A stretch of DNA of 9,487 nucleotides from an uncultured Gemmatimonadota bacterium. GTDB taxonomy: Bacteria; Gemmatimonadota; Gemmatimonadetes; Gemmatimonadales; Gemmatimonadaceae. A program made the translations under genes and the position numbers. Under the pieces are notes generated by a model that was given only the letters and a program-made list of their open reading frames with translations, did not search any database and was not told the DNA's origin. Below are positions 1-6,872 of this stretch, piece by piece. Within the stretch, counting starts at the first letter, position 1. Each line of letters starts with the position of its first letter. The stretch spans positions 1 through 9,487 of the forward strand of contig CAMPKM010000085.1 in the NCBI GenBank assembly GCA_946887155.1, read 5' to 3'.

Positions 1-276
1 AGGTGAAAGCGGGCCGATTGGTCCCACTGCGGCTCGGTCGAAGTGGAACGTTTCGCGTCTGGTAGGCCGCGATTCGCAAGGCACAGCAGCGCGACGCGGC
101 AGTCCAGGATTTCATTACGGTTCTATCGACCGGTGTTGCCGCCGGCGGTCTTCAACCGCGCGCCTGACGCTTCAGCCCGGGTCGACCGGACGGTGTTGCG
201 CATCGAGTGGCGCGAGCCGCACGCGATTCGACATACTGCGTTCCCTCGCAACAGAACACTGCACGGAGATACTGCC
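1..276. other. 5' flank without a supportable gene
   Basis: I see no convincing coding sequence here. The frame of the downstream VOC gene is open back to base 43, but its translation is Arg-rich and low in hydrophobic residues, unlike any VOC N-terminus. A good Shine-Dalgarno and ATG lie only at 265-279. No clear sigma-70 promoter pair and no hairpin terminator were found. The stretch may be the upstream untranslated or promoter region of the VOC gene, or may include the end of a gene outside the window. Confidence 0.5.
265..268 (+). promoter_or_regulatory. Shine-Dalgarno GGAG that fixes the VOC start
   Basis: GGAG sits 8 bases before the ATG at 277. It supports the short start over the upstream in-frame extension to base 43. 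Confidence 0.6.
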
Positions 277-714
277 ATGGCCAGCGTCAGTACCTATCTC
301 AACTTCAAGCGATCGACCGAAGAAGCATTCAACTTCTACAAGCAGGTGTTCGGCACCGAATTCTCCGGTCAGGTCATGCGTTTCGGCGACATGCCGCCCG
401 CTCCCGGCCAGCCTGCACTGGCCGAGGCCGACAGGAAGCTCATCATGCACATCTCTTTGCCCATCCTGGCGGGCCACTTGCTGATGGGGACGGATGCGCC
501 CGAATCGATGGGGTTCACGCTCAACCAGGGAAACAACGTGTACATCAACCTGGAGCCGGACACGCGGGACGAAACCGACCGCCTGTTCAACGCGTTAGGC
601 GAGGGCGGCACAGTCGAGATGGCACTGGCCGAACAATTCTGGGGCGATTACTTCGGCAGCCTCACCGACCGCTTCGGCACGCGCTGGATGTTCAACTGCA
701 GCAGCAAGACCTGA
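277..714 (+). CDS. PhnB-like VOC (glyoxalase/bleomycin-resistance fold) protein
   Basis: This is a 145-residue cytosolic protein of the vicinal-oxygen-chelate superfamily, in the PhnB/3-demethylubiquinone-methyltransferase-like branch. Visible hallmarks are an N-terminal TYLNFKRSTEEAFNFYKQVFG (read here in two parts, TYLNF then EEAFNFYKQVFG), a central HISLPILAGHLLMGTD strand pair, a NNVYINLEPD strand, and a C-terminal FWGDYFGSLTDRFGTRWMFN. The last is the typical 'W...G...D.FG..W' ending of this group. Length is normal for the family. Such proteins pair two beta-alpha-beta-beta-beta units and often dimerise. Many annotated members have no known reaction, so the substrate is unknown and I would not assign demethylubiquinone or phosphonate chemistry. 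The start at 277 has an SD at 265-268. It is followed after 76 bp by the DUF6494-like gene in the same direction. A rare TTA leucine codon lies in the octamer at 593-600. Confidence 0.88.
   Translation: MASVSTYLNFKRSTEEAFNFYKQVFGTEFSGQVMRFGDMPPAPGQPALAEADRKLIMHISLPILAGHLLMGTDAPESMGFTLNQGNNVYINLEPDTRDETDRLFNALGEGGTVEMALAEQFWGDYFGSLTDRFGTRWMFNCSSKT
593..600 (+). repeat. CGTTAGGC octamer, one of five dispersed copies
   Basis: Copies of CGTTAGGC lie at 593-600, 3556-3563, 5113-5120 and 8225-8232 on the + strand and at 1835-1842 on the - strand. Each lies inside a gene, on that gene's coding strand, in the phase NCG-TTA-GGC (Ala/Pro/Ser-Leu-Gly). A sixth partial copy, GTTAGGC at 6868-6874, covers the kinase TAG stop. 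Base composition would predict well under one octamer in a window of this size. Function is unknown. Confidence 0.7.
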
Positions 715-790
715 GTCGCCTGTCGACCGGCGGCCGGACGGCCGTGCACCACAACACATTCAAGGCTCATCCACAGCGGGGACGGCTCAC

Positions 791-997
791 ATGGACGAAG
801 AACGGTTCAATCTCGATGTGCGAAAGTTCCTCAAGCACTTCGGGGTCACGGCGCAGCGCGAGATCGAAAAGGCCGTCGCGGCGGGCCTCGCCAATGGAAA
901 GCTCGAGGGCAAGGCCACGGTCAAGGCTCGCGCGGTACTGGAGCTCGAGGGGTTCGGGACGCTTGAACGCATCGAGGGTGATATCAGCATCGGCTGA
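791..997 (+). CDS. small DUF6494-like protein
   Basis: A 68-residue protein beginning MDEERFNLDVRKFLKHFGVT, followed by QREIEKAVAAGLANGKLEG and a beta-type tail KARAVLELEGFGTLERIEGDI. The combination of an N-terminal acidic/aromatic helix with RKFLK, the central REIEKAV helix and a final E-G-(I) strand matches my memory of the DUF6494 family of small soluble proteins. No function is known to me. There is no signal peptide or membrane segment. A G-rich SD (GGGG at 778-781) lies 9 bases before the ATG. It sits between the VOC gene and the HEAGH membrane protein with gaps of 76 and 38 bp, so the three are probably cotranscribed. The family name is from memory; that the gene is real is the safer claim. 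Confidence 0.78.
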   Translation: MDEERFNLDVRKFLKHFGVTAQREIEKAVAAGLANGKLEGKATVKARAVLELEGFGTLERIEGDISIG

Positions 998-1035
998 TCG
1001 GCCGTGTCCACGGGGCCGGATGATCGTCCTCGAAC

Positions 1036-1578
1036 GTGGCCTCGAACATCGTCCGGAACCCTCGACCACTGCTGCGAATCCTCACCGCGGCCGCCATTGC
1101 CGCATACGGATTGGCGCGTTTCCGCAATGCGGAACACTGGGACCTGCTCGACGACGTGAACCTCGCCGTGCATGAAGCGGGACACGTTTTCTTCCAGGCG
1201 TTCGGCGATCCGCTGGTCGTCCTCGGTGGTTCCCTGCTTCAGGTCCTGCTCCCCTCCGTCTTCGTCGCCTACTTTCTCGTCAGGCGCGACCGGTTTGCCG
1301 CGTCGGTGATCCTGGCCTGGGTCGGGGCCAGCCTCTCCAACGTGGCGCTCTACATTGGCGATGCGCAGGCGCAGGAGCTCCCGTTGCTCGGCGGTGAAAA
1401 CGTGATCCACGACTGGTGGTATCTGCTCACGGAGTGGGACCTGTTGCCACACGATGGTGTCATCGCCAATTACGTCCGGATGGCGGCCGCGCTTGCCTTC
1501 GTCGTGGCCGTCACCGGATGCGTCCTGTTCAGCCGCGATGAAGTCGCCGCTGGCACGACGGTTCGCCAGCACGGCTGA
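1036..1578 (+). CDS. integral-membrane protein with HEAGH zinc-metalloprotease motif
   Basis: A 180-residue hydrophobic protein with four likely membrane segments: residues about 12-27, 58-82, 88-108 and 146-166. Just before the second is a perfect HExxH zinc-protease signature, HEAGH at residues 46-50, in the context LAVHEAGHVFFQ. Other striking positions are GGSLLQ (64-69), D109 in YIGDAQAQELPLLGG, and HDWWYLL (125-131), where H125 or D126 could be the third metal ligand. The layout resembles site-2-protease/M50-like enzymes, which cleave substrates within or next to the membrane. I recall similar short uncharacterised membrane proteins, but the family has no function I can name. The start is GTG at 1036, the first start after the in-frame TGA at 1021. 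No strong SD is visible, and the gene may depend on coupling to the upstream gene. It converges on the GNAT gene, with 16 bp between their stops. Protease activity is inferred from the motif only. Confidence 0.8.
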   Translation: MASNIVRNPRPLLRILTAAAIAAYGLARFRNAEHWDLLDDVNLAVHEAGHVFFQAFGDPLVVLGGSLLQVLLPSVFVAYFLVRRDRFAASVILAWVGASLSNVALYIGDAQAQELPLLGGENVIHDWWYLLTEWDLLPHDGVIANYVRMAAALAFVVAVTGCVLFSRDEVAAGTTVRQHG

Positions 1579-1594
1579 CGACCGGCTACGAGTT

Positions 1595-2326
1595 TCAGTG
1601 CGACGCGAGGATGTGCTGGGGGTTTTCGGAGGTGTACTCCGCCTTCCACCAGTGTGGATCGTTCAACTCGGCGTAACGGATTCCTTCCGGCAAGCTTGGC
1701 GGGCGTGTCAGGAATGACTGGCGCAGCGCGACGAAAACACTGCCGGCTTTGGGCCAGCCCGTCCGCATTTCGGCCACTTCATTTCCGGCTGCCAGCTCCG
1801 CCGCCAGGATGGCGCTCAGGGCCGGGTGAAGCGCGCCTAACGCCGGCCGGTTCCGTCCGTCCTGCCAATGGCCGCGTGTCAGCTCCGCTCTCCCTCCCGT
1901 CGTGCTGAAACCGAGCCGGCTGAGAAGGCGCGAGCAGGCAGGATGGCTCATGACAGGATGCGCCTGAATACGTTCGAGCTGCAGGTTCACGAAGGCCAGC
2001 TCCAGCACTCGTTCCGAGGCGAACGTGGCGTGCCCGGCGCCACGGTGACCGCTGGCGGTGGCAACCATCAATTCCGGCGGAGTTCCGGAACCGGCGTCCA
2101 ACAAACCACAGATGCCGAGGATCGTAGTGCCTTGCGTCAGGAGGAACACATACGCGCTTCCCGCGTTGCGCGCGGCGAGTCGTTCCTCGATGAACCTCGT
2201 GACATCGTCCCGCGACGGCGAACGGCTCAATCCGAGCAACGCCGCGATCTCCGGATCCTCGCATAACGACTGGCTCGCGGGAGCATGACTGACCGACAAC
2301 GAGTGGACCGCCCGCCTTTCATGCAT
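1595..2326 (-). CDS. GNAT-family N-acetyltransferase fused to a C-terminal PHWWKAEY domain
   Basis: A 243-residue soluble protein. Residues about 8-155 form a GNAT acetyltransferase, which moves an acetyl group from acetyl-CoA to an amine. Strands around YVFLLTQGTTILGICGL precede the acetyl-CoA pyrophosphate-binding loop GHRGAGHA (93-100). The helix/strand LELAFVNLQLERIQAHP and the late SRLLSRLGF motif (132-140) are typical of RimJ/RimL-like members. The second part, from about residue 165 to the end, is not GNAT. It contains HPALSAILAAELAAGNEV, a GWPKAGSVFVAL strand and LNDPHWWKAEY near the end. I recall this unit as a short stand-alone bacterial protein of unknown role, so the gene looks like a fusion. 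The junction coincides with a TTA codon in the octamer at 1835-1842. The ATG at 2326 overlaps the stop of the upstream gene by 8 bp, suggesting translational coupling. The acetyl acceptor is unknown. Confidence 0.82.
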   Translation of the reverse strand: MHERRAVHSLSVSHAPASQSLCEDPEIAALLGLSRSPSRDDVTRFIEERLAARNAGSAYVFLLTQGTTILGICGLLDAGSGTPPELMVATASGHRGAGHATFASERVLELAFVNLQLERIQAHPVMSHPACSRLLSRLGFSTTGGRAELTRGHWQDGRNRPALGALHPALSAILAAELAAGNEVAEMRTGWPKAGSVFVALRQSFLTRPPSLPEGIRYAELNDPHWWKAEYTSENPQHILASH

Positions 2327-2801
2327 CGCGAACCTCCAGCGTGATGCCGTGAACTGATGCCGCCCGTTCGACGACAGCGTGAAGCACCTCGGCGCGCTCC
2401 GGGTCTGTCAGCGGCTCGCGGCGGCCGTCGGGATACTCCCAGACACCGAACAGGTGAGTGACTGTGCCCGTCGGACCTCCCCAGTACGCACATGATAGCG
2501 TCACCAGCCGAACCTGTTCGAAATAGGTCGCGGTTTCTCCGCGCCAGTCGAATTCCACCAGGTGCTGGCCTGGACCGACTGCCGGTTGCCCATTCTGCTC
2601 GATCGGCTTTCGCTCTGATGCGCTGCCGGCGCGCGCCTGAGCGGCGAGTTGCTCGGCGCGGGCAAGTTCCTCCTGGTGCCGTCTCACGCCTTCGGCGCGA
2701 AGTTGCTCCATGTCCGGCGCTGTCGGTCCTGTGATCAAGGAAAGGACGACAGGGAGAGAGGAGGGAGGTTTTGATTTGGAACCAGGATCAGATGGGTTCA
2801 T
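2319..2801 (-). CDS. hypothetical protein, charged helix plus beta-rich C-terminal domain
   Basis: I do not recognise this 160-residue protein. From the ATG at 2801 it has a Pro/Ser/Lys-rich N-terminus, then a strongly charged helix (about residues 31-59, MEQLRAEGVRRHQEELARAE and on), and a compact C-terminal domain (about 68-160). That domain has alternating strands (LVEFDWRGE, QVRLVTLSCAYWGG, THLFGVWEYPDG) and a closing helix, PERAEVLHAVVERA. There is no signal peptide or transmembrane segment. Start choice is uncertain. The frame is open to an ATG at 2858 that would place 19 odd residues ahead of 2801 and crowd the divergent ankyrin gene, and another ATG at 2711 begins exactly at the helix. 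None has a strong SD. It is the first gene of a two-gene leftward operon with the GNAT gene, overlapping it in ATGCATGA. The link to the acetyltransferase suggests a partner or substrate role, but nothing in the sequence proves it. Confidence 0.68.
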   Translation of the reverse strand: MNPSDPGSKSKPPSSLPVVLSLITGPTAPDMEQLRAEGVRRHQEELARAEQLAAQARAGSASERKPIEQNGQPAVGPGQHLVEFDWRGETATYFEQVRLVTLSCAYWGGPTGTVTHLFGVWEYPDGRREPLTDPERAEVLHAVVERAASVHGITLEVRDA

Positions 2802-2873
2802 GAAGAAAAATCGGTCTTCCCGAGTTCGCCACAACCGACGAAAATATCGTCCACACATCCAGGGGAAAGATCC
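2802..2873. promoter_or_regulatory. divergent intergenic spacer, likely two promoters
   Basis: This 72-bp spacer separates the leftward operon from the rightward ankyrin/kinase run and must supply both with transcription, unless promoters lie inside the genes. It is poorer in GC than its surroundings. An AAAATATCGT block at 2841-2850 offers a weak -10 on each strand: TATTTT leftward and TATCGT rightward. I find no good -35 partner, so exact promoters are not assigned. Confidence 0.35.
2861..2866 (+). promoter_or_regulatory. Shine-Dalgarno AGGGGA for the ankyrin gene
   Basis: AGGGGA ends 7 bases before the GTG at 2874. It is one of the clearest ribosome-binding sites in the window and supports a GTG start over later codons. 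Confidence 0.6.
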
Positions 2874-3854
2874 GTGAATCTTCGATTTCTCGTGCCGCTC
2901 GCGTGGTCGTTACTGGGGGCGGTAGTGATCCTGCTGCTTTACGGATTGGTCCGCGTCTTTACCGACCGCAGCACCAGTCCCGAAGCCGGCCGTGGCCTGG
3001 GCGTGATGGTGATAGTTGGCTTGCTGGTCGTCGTGGGGATCGCCGGCGTGCTTCTCAATATCGCGATCCGGAGGCAATCGGTCACTGGTGTGATGACGAT
3101 GGCCGTCCTCCTTGGGTGGCCGGTCCTTCTGCTCGTCGCCAGTCCGCTGGTGCGTGCGTACAAGGCCAAGAGTTTCGAGAACGAGTACGCTCGATCAGGC
3201 GACTTCACGGATCCGGTTCTTGCGTCCCTGGCACAGGCGATTTCCGCAGCCGACACCGCGGCACTGACACGTCTGCTCGACGGAAAGGCGCCACCTCGAG
3301 GCAAGGACAAGGCCGGGAACGACCTGCTGGCATTCGCGCTGGTTCACGCTCGCGACCGCAGGGGAAACGCGGCGCCGGTGCGCCTGCTGCTCCAGTCTGG
3401 CGCCGACCCCCGACAGACGAGCATCGGCACGACCGGCCAGGACGCGCTCAACTTCATGCTCCTCGGCATGAACGATGTCGGCAAGGAGGTGGTCCGCTTG
3501 CTGCTCGACCACGGCGTCGACGTCAACGCCCGTGATCCCGAAACCGGCGACACGCCGTTAGGCACGGTAAGCGATGATCCGGAGGTGGTAAGATGGCTCG
3601 TCGAGCGAGGCGCGGACGTCGATGCGCTCCAGTCCAGTGGTCTTCCACCGGTGGTTGGCTTCATCGGCAAGCGCGAGTGGGAATCAGCGCTCGTCGTCAT
3701 CGAGAAGGGCGCCAACCTGGATCAGAAAAATGCCGATGGCCTGTCGGTCGATTACTACCTGAACGACTGGAAGGTCAGCGTGTTCGGTGACCACCCCGAG
3801 GGGTGGGATCGCGTTCGGGCGGCGATCGCCGCGCGCCGAGGCAAGGGAACCTGA
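2874..3854 (+). CDS. three-helix membrane protein with C-terminal ankyrin repeats
   Basis: A 326-residue protein in two halves. The N-terminal third holds three transmembrane segments (about residues 5-27, 42-63 and 72-93). The rest is soluble and built of ankyrin-type helix pairs: ALTRLLDGKAPPRGKDKAGND, PVRLLLQSGADPRQTS, VVRLLLDHGVDVNARDPETG, VVRWLVERGADVDALQSSG and ALVVIEKGANLDQKNADG. Each shows the L-L-x-x-G-A-D/N pattern of the repeat, giving about five repeats between residues 120 and 290. Ankyrin repeats bind other proteins, so this is probably a membrane-anchored interaction platform; no enzymatic residues are evident. Three helices would put the repeats on the side opposite the short N-terminus, but the topology is not certain. 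The GTG start has a good SD. The serine/threonine kinase starts 63 bp downstream in the same direction, so cotranscription is likely and a signalling link is possible but unproven. A TTA codon at 3557-3559 lies in one of the CGTTAGGC octamers. Confidence 0.85.
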   Translation: MNLRFLVPLAWSLLGAVVILLLYGLVRVFTDRSTSPEAGRGLGVMVIVGLLVVVGIAGVLLNIAIRRQSVTGVMTMAVLLGWPVLLLVASPLVRAYKAKSFENEYARSGDFTDPVLASLAQAISAADTAALTRLLDGKAPPRGKDKAGNDLLAFALVHARDRRGNAAPVRLLLQSGADPRQTSIGTTGQDALNFMLLGMNDVGKEVVRLLLDHGVDVNARDPETGDTPLGTVSDDPEVVRWLVERGADVDALQSSGLPPVVGFIGKREWESALVVIEKGANLDQKNADGLSVDYYLNDWKVSVFGDHPEGWDRVRAAIAARRGKGT

Positions 3855-3917
3855 GGTATCGCCGGTTCGAACGGGCGGCACCTCGCAGAAAGTGATCGCA
3901 GAAGGCACTTTTGTAGC

Positions 3918-6872
3918 GTGCCCGACGCGCCTCAAAACGACGATCTCCGAACTCGCCTTCAGCGCTCCCTTGGCGAGAGCATCGTCATCGACCGCGAACT
4001 CGGCGGCGGTGGCATGGCCCGCGTCTTTCTCGCGACGGAGACGGCGCTCGAGCGGCGCATCGTCGTCAAGGCGCTGGACATGGAGAATTCCGTCGCGGCC
4101 GGCGCCGAGCGCTTCCGGCGGGAGATCAGGGTCGTCGCGCAGCTCCAGCATCCCCACATCGTGCCGGTATTTGCCGCGGGCGGCGATGACACATTGCTCT
4201 GGTACACTATGCCGTACGTGTCGGGCGAGTCGCTCCGGGCGCGCCTGACGCGTGATGGCGCCCTGCCCCTCGCTGACGCCATCCGCATAACGCGTGAAGT
4301 GCTCGACGCCCTTAGCGCTGCGCACGGTCGCGGGATCTTCCATCGCGATATCAAGCCCGAGAACATCCTGCTGGAGAGCGTACACGCCCAGGTCGCCGAC
4401 TTCGGGGTGGCGAAGGCGCTGTCCGAAGCGGGGGTTGGTTCAACCCTGACGACTGTTGGTCTTGCACTCGGGACACCGGCCTACATGGCGCCGGAGCAGG
4501 CAATGGCCGACCCGTCGACGAATCATCGCGCTGATCTCTACGCCGTGGGGGCGGTGCTGTACGAGATGCTCGTCGGTGCGCCGCCTTTCAGCGGCAATGC
4601 GCAATCCGTCGTCGCCGCCCACCTGACGGCGCCGGTTCCACAGCTTTCGGACCGTCGTCGAGACATTCCGCCGCAGATTGCCAGCCTGACGTCTCGCCTG
4701 CTGGCGAAAATGCCGGCCGAGCGGCCCCAGTCGGCTGCCGAAGCCATCGCGTCACTCGACAGCATCACGACGCCGGCCGCGGCCCAGGCCACTCCTGAAC
4801 GCCGCACGCGAACGCCGCTCATCGCCGCAGGGGTCCTGGGCCTGGCGGCACTTGGGGTGGCAGCCTTCTGGAATTCGACCCGGGCAGCGGTGCCGGACTT
4901 CGCTGACGGCACGGAAGTCATCGCGGTCATGCCGCTCGGGAGCGCCGGCGACTCGGCGATGGCGCAGCTCGGGCGCAACCTCGTCGTCACGCTCAGTGCC
5001 AACATCGACGGTGTCGGAACGATCCGCACCGTGGACGCGATGAGCGTGCTCCAGCGCGCGGCCGCCGTGCCCCAGCCCGTTTCCCTCGATGCCGCACGGC
5101 AACTGGCTGTTTCGTTAGGCGCGACGTTTTTCGTGCATGGCGCGCTCGTTCCCGAAGACGGCGGTGTGCGCGCCGATGCCGCCCTCCACGACGTGAAAGG
5201 CGGCGAGCCGCTGGCGCGCATCAGGGCCCAGAACCTCGTCACCGGCCTGCGCGAATTGAGTGACTCGCTGAGCTCCGACCTGTTGCGGCAGATCTGGCGT
5301 CGTGGCGAAGCCCCTTCACCCATGCTGGCCGACGCCGCCACGCCGTCCGGTGATGCGCTGCGCGCTTTTCTGGATGGCGAAGCCGCGTTCGAGCGATTCG
5401 ATATCGCGAAAGCCCTCGACGCCTATGACCGCGCCACCGATTTCGACTCGAACTTCGTGCAGGCCTGGCTGCGAAAGGCGCACGTGCGCTATGCAGCAGT
5501 CCTTCCGGTCGGCGACGAAATCACGCGACGGCTCGATGCGCTGTTCGACCGCATGCCGGCGCGTGACAAGGCGCTTCGCCTCACCCTTCCGCCTGACGCG
5601 ACGTTCGAGGATCAATTGCGGGCGCAGGAAGATGTGGCTGCTCGTTTTCCCGAGTATCACATGGCGCAATACCGCGCCAGTGACCTGATCATCCATTTCG
5701 GGCCCGTCCACGGAATACCGATGAGGAATGCGATTCCGTACCTGGACCGGATGGATTCGCTTGCTCCGCGACACGCGGACAATGCTCAGCATCGCTGGAT
5801 GGTTGCGTTTTCACTGGGTGACACGGCCGCGATTATCGCCAATGCACTTCGCCTTGACTCGCTCTCCAGGGGCTCGGAGAATCTCTGGACGAAGTCTTTC
5901 GTCGTGCCGTCGGAGGCCTACGCCAGGACTGGCCATTTTCTCGACGCCGCCACTGCGACCGCTGCGATAAGGGCCGGGACAGCCGGCTTGAGTGCGCTAC
6001 CGATCATTGCGGAAGTAGCGCTGCTCTTACCTCCCATGTTCACTTTGCCGGCGCAGATCGACAGTGCCTACGCCGCCGTTGCCAACGACATCGAGATCAG
6101 GCCTTTCCAGCGACAGTACCTCCTCGGACGTGGCTCACAGCAATTCGCCCGCGGTGACATTGCGTCAGCCCTGGCGACTTTTGGCCGGTTGGAGCGGATG
6201 GATGGGCCGGGCGATGTCCGGGGAGCCCGCATCCGCTCCACTGCGCTTGCGGCCTGGCTTGGCTTGATGACACCAGCGGAAGCCGATGCTGCCTTCGCGG
6301 AATCACGGCGTGTCCTGACTGACACTACGTCCGCGCTCCGCCACGAAATTGCATGGAGCGACGCCGTCATGGCAATCGTTACGCGCGATTCGGTACGGTT
6401 CCAGGCAGCGGTGCGTACGATGGCCGACACCTCGCGGGCAGCTCGGCACATTGCGCGGGGCCTGCGCGCACTCTGGCGTGAACGCCTCACGGGCGCGGTG
6501 GACAGCCTCATGCAGTTGACCGATGATGACATGCTGGCGAGTGTGAATCCTGATCCAGTCACGGTCGCACTCAGCCGCCTCGCAATAGGCAGGTCACTCA
6601 CGCTCAGCGGCGATGGCCGGCGCGCCGAACACTACCTGCAGTGGACGGACGGCCTGGTTCCCACGCGGCGGAGCACGCAAGTCGTTCGAAGTATCTTTCC
6701 GTATACGTCGTACCAGCGCGGGCTGGCGGCTGAGGCGGCTGGTGACCACCGCGCAGCCATTCTTCACCTGCGCCGGTTCGTCGACTTTGTCGACATGCCG
6801 CCCCCTGCGCTTACCGACCAGGTCAACGACGCAAAAGCCCGCCTGGCGCGGCTGATGGACCGGAGTGGTTAG
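3918..6872 (+). CDS. receptor-like serine/threonine protein kinase with outer TolB-like and TPR domains
   Basis: A 984-residue Hanks-type kinase of the PknB class. The cytosolic kinase domain (about 24-283) has every key element: glycine loop GGGGMARVF (29-37), ATP lysine K51, helix-C glutamate E69, catalytic loop HRDIKPEN (142-149, D144), DFG (161-163), activation-segment end GTPAYMAPEQ (185-194) and D206. The TTVG stretch before GTPAY offers threonines for autophosphorylation. A single transmembrane helix follows at about 300-318. The outer part begins with a TolB/FlgO-like alpha-beta domain (VIAVMPLGS, residues about 332-450), then TPR-like helices (DALRAFLDGEAAFERFDIAKALDAYDRA, split here as DALRAFLDGEAAF and FDIAKALDAYDRA, about 478-510) and helical repeats to the end. 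This architecture is common in Gemmatimonadota, where ligands are mostly unknown. Start GTG 3918 is the first start after the in-frame stop of the ankyrin gene, with AGAAGG at 3900-3905 as a distant SD. It overlaps the next gene by 8 bp. Confidence 0.93.
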   Translation: MPDAPQNDDLRTRLQRSLGESIVIDRELGGGGMARVFLATETALERRIVVKALDMENSVAAGAERFRREIRVVAQLQHPHIVPVFAAGGDDTLLWYTMPYVSGESLRARLTRDGALPLADAIRITREVLDALSAAHGRGIFHRDIKPENILLESVHAQVADFGVAKALSEAGVGSTLTTVGLALGTPAYMAPEQAMADPSTNHRADLYAVGAVLYEMLVGAPPFSGNAQSVVAAHLTAPVPQLSDRRRDIPPQIASLTSRLLAKMPAERPQSAAEAIASLDSITTPAAAQATPERRTRTPLIAAGVLGLAALGVAAFWNSTRAAVPDFADGTEVIAVMPLGSAGDSAMAQLGRNLVVTLSANIDGVGTIRTVDAMSVLQRAAAVPQPVSLDAARQLAVSLGATFFVHGALVPEDGGVRADAALHDVKGGEPLARIRAQNLVTGLRELSDSLSSDLLRQIWRRGEAPSPMLADAATPSGDALRAFLDGEAAFERFDIAKALDAYDRATDFDSNFVQAWLRKAHVRYAAVLPVGDEITRRLDALFDRMPARDKALRLTLPPDATFEDQLRAQEDVAARFPEYHMAQYRASDLIIHFGPVHGIPMRNAIPYLDRMDSLAPRHADNAQHRWMVAFSLGDTAAIIANALRLDSLSRGSENLWTKSFVVPSEAYARTGHFLDAATATAAIRAGTAGLSALPIIAEVALLLPPMFTLPAQIDSAYAAVANDIEIRPFQRQYLLGRGSQQFARGDIASALATFGRLERMDGPGDVRGARIRSTALAAWLGLMTPAEADAAFAESRRVLTDTTSALRHEIAWSDAVMAIVTRDSVRFQAAVRTMADTSRAARHIARGLRALWRERLTGAVDSLMQLTDDDMLASVNPDPVTVALSRLAIGRSLTLSGDGRRAEHYLQWTDGLVPTRRSTQVVRSIFPYTSYQRGLAAEAAGDHRAAILHLRRFVDFVDMPPPALTDQVNDAKARLARLMDRSG

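Noticed and set aside
43..276. N-terminal extension of the VOC gene
   Set aside because: The added residues are Arg-rich and do not resemble the family, while ATG 277 has a well-spaced GGAG and begins at the usual family start.
787..1572. Long open frame on the minus strand opposite DUF6494 and the HEAGH gene
   Set aside because: It is a GC-rich mirror of two real genes; its translation is rich in charged residues and lacks any domain signature.
2319..2858. SRAP/YedK-like protein because the longest version starts MCGRY
   Set aside because: Only the first five residues match; none of the later SRAP motifs is present and the real start is probably further in.
3861..3880. tRNA T-arm-like GGTTCGAAC between the ankyrin and kinase genes
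   Set aside because: There is no acceptor stem, D-arm or anticodon arm around it, and the gap is only 63 bp.
3684..4385. Minus-strand frame across the ankyrin end and kinase start
   Set aside because: It is antisense to conserved kinase motifs and has no domain evidence of its own.
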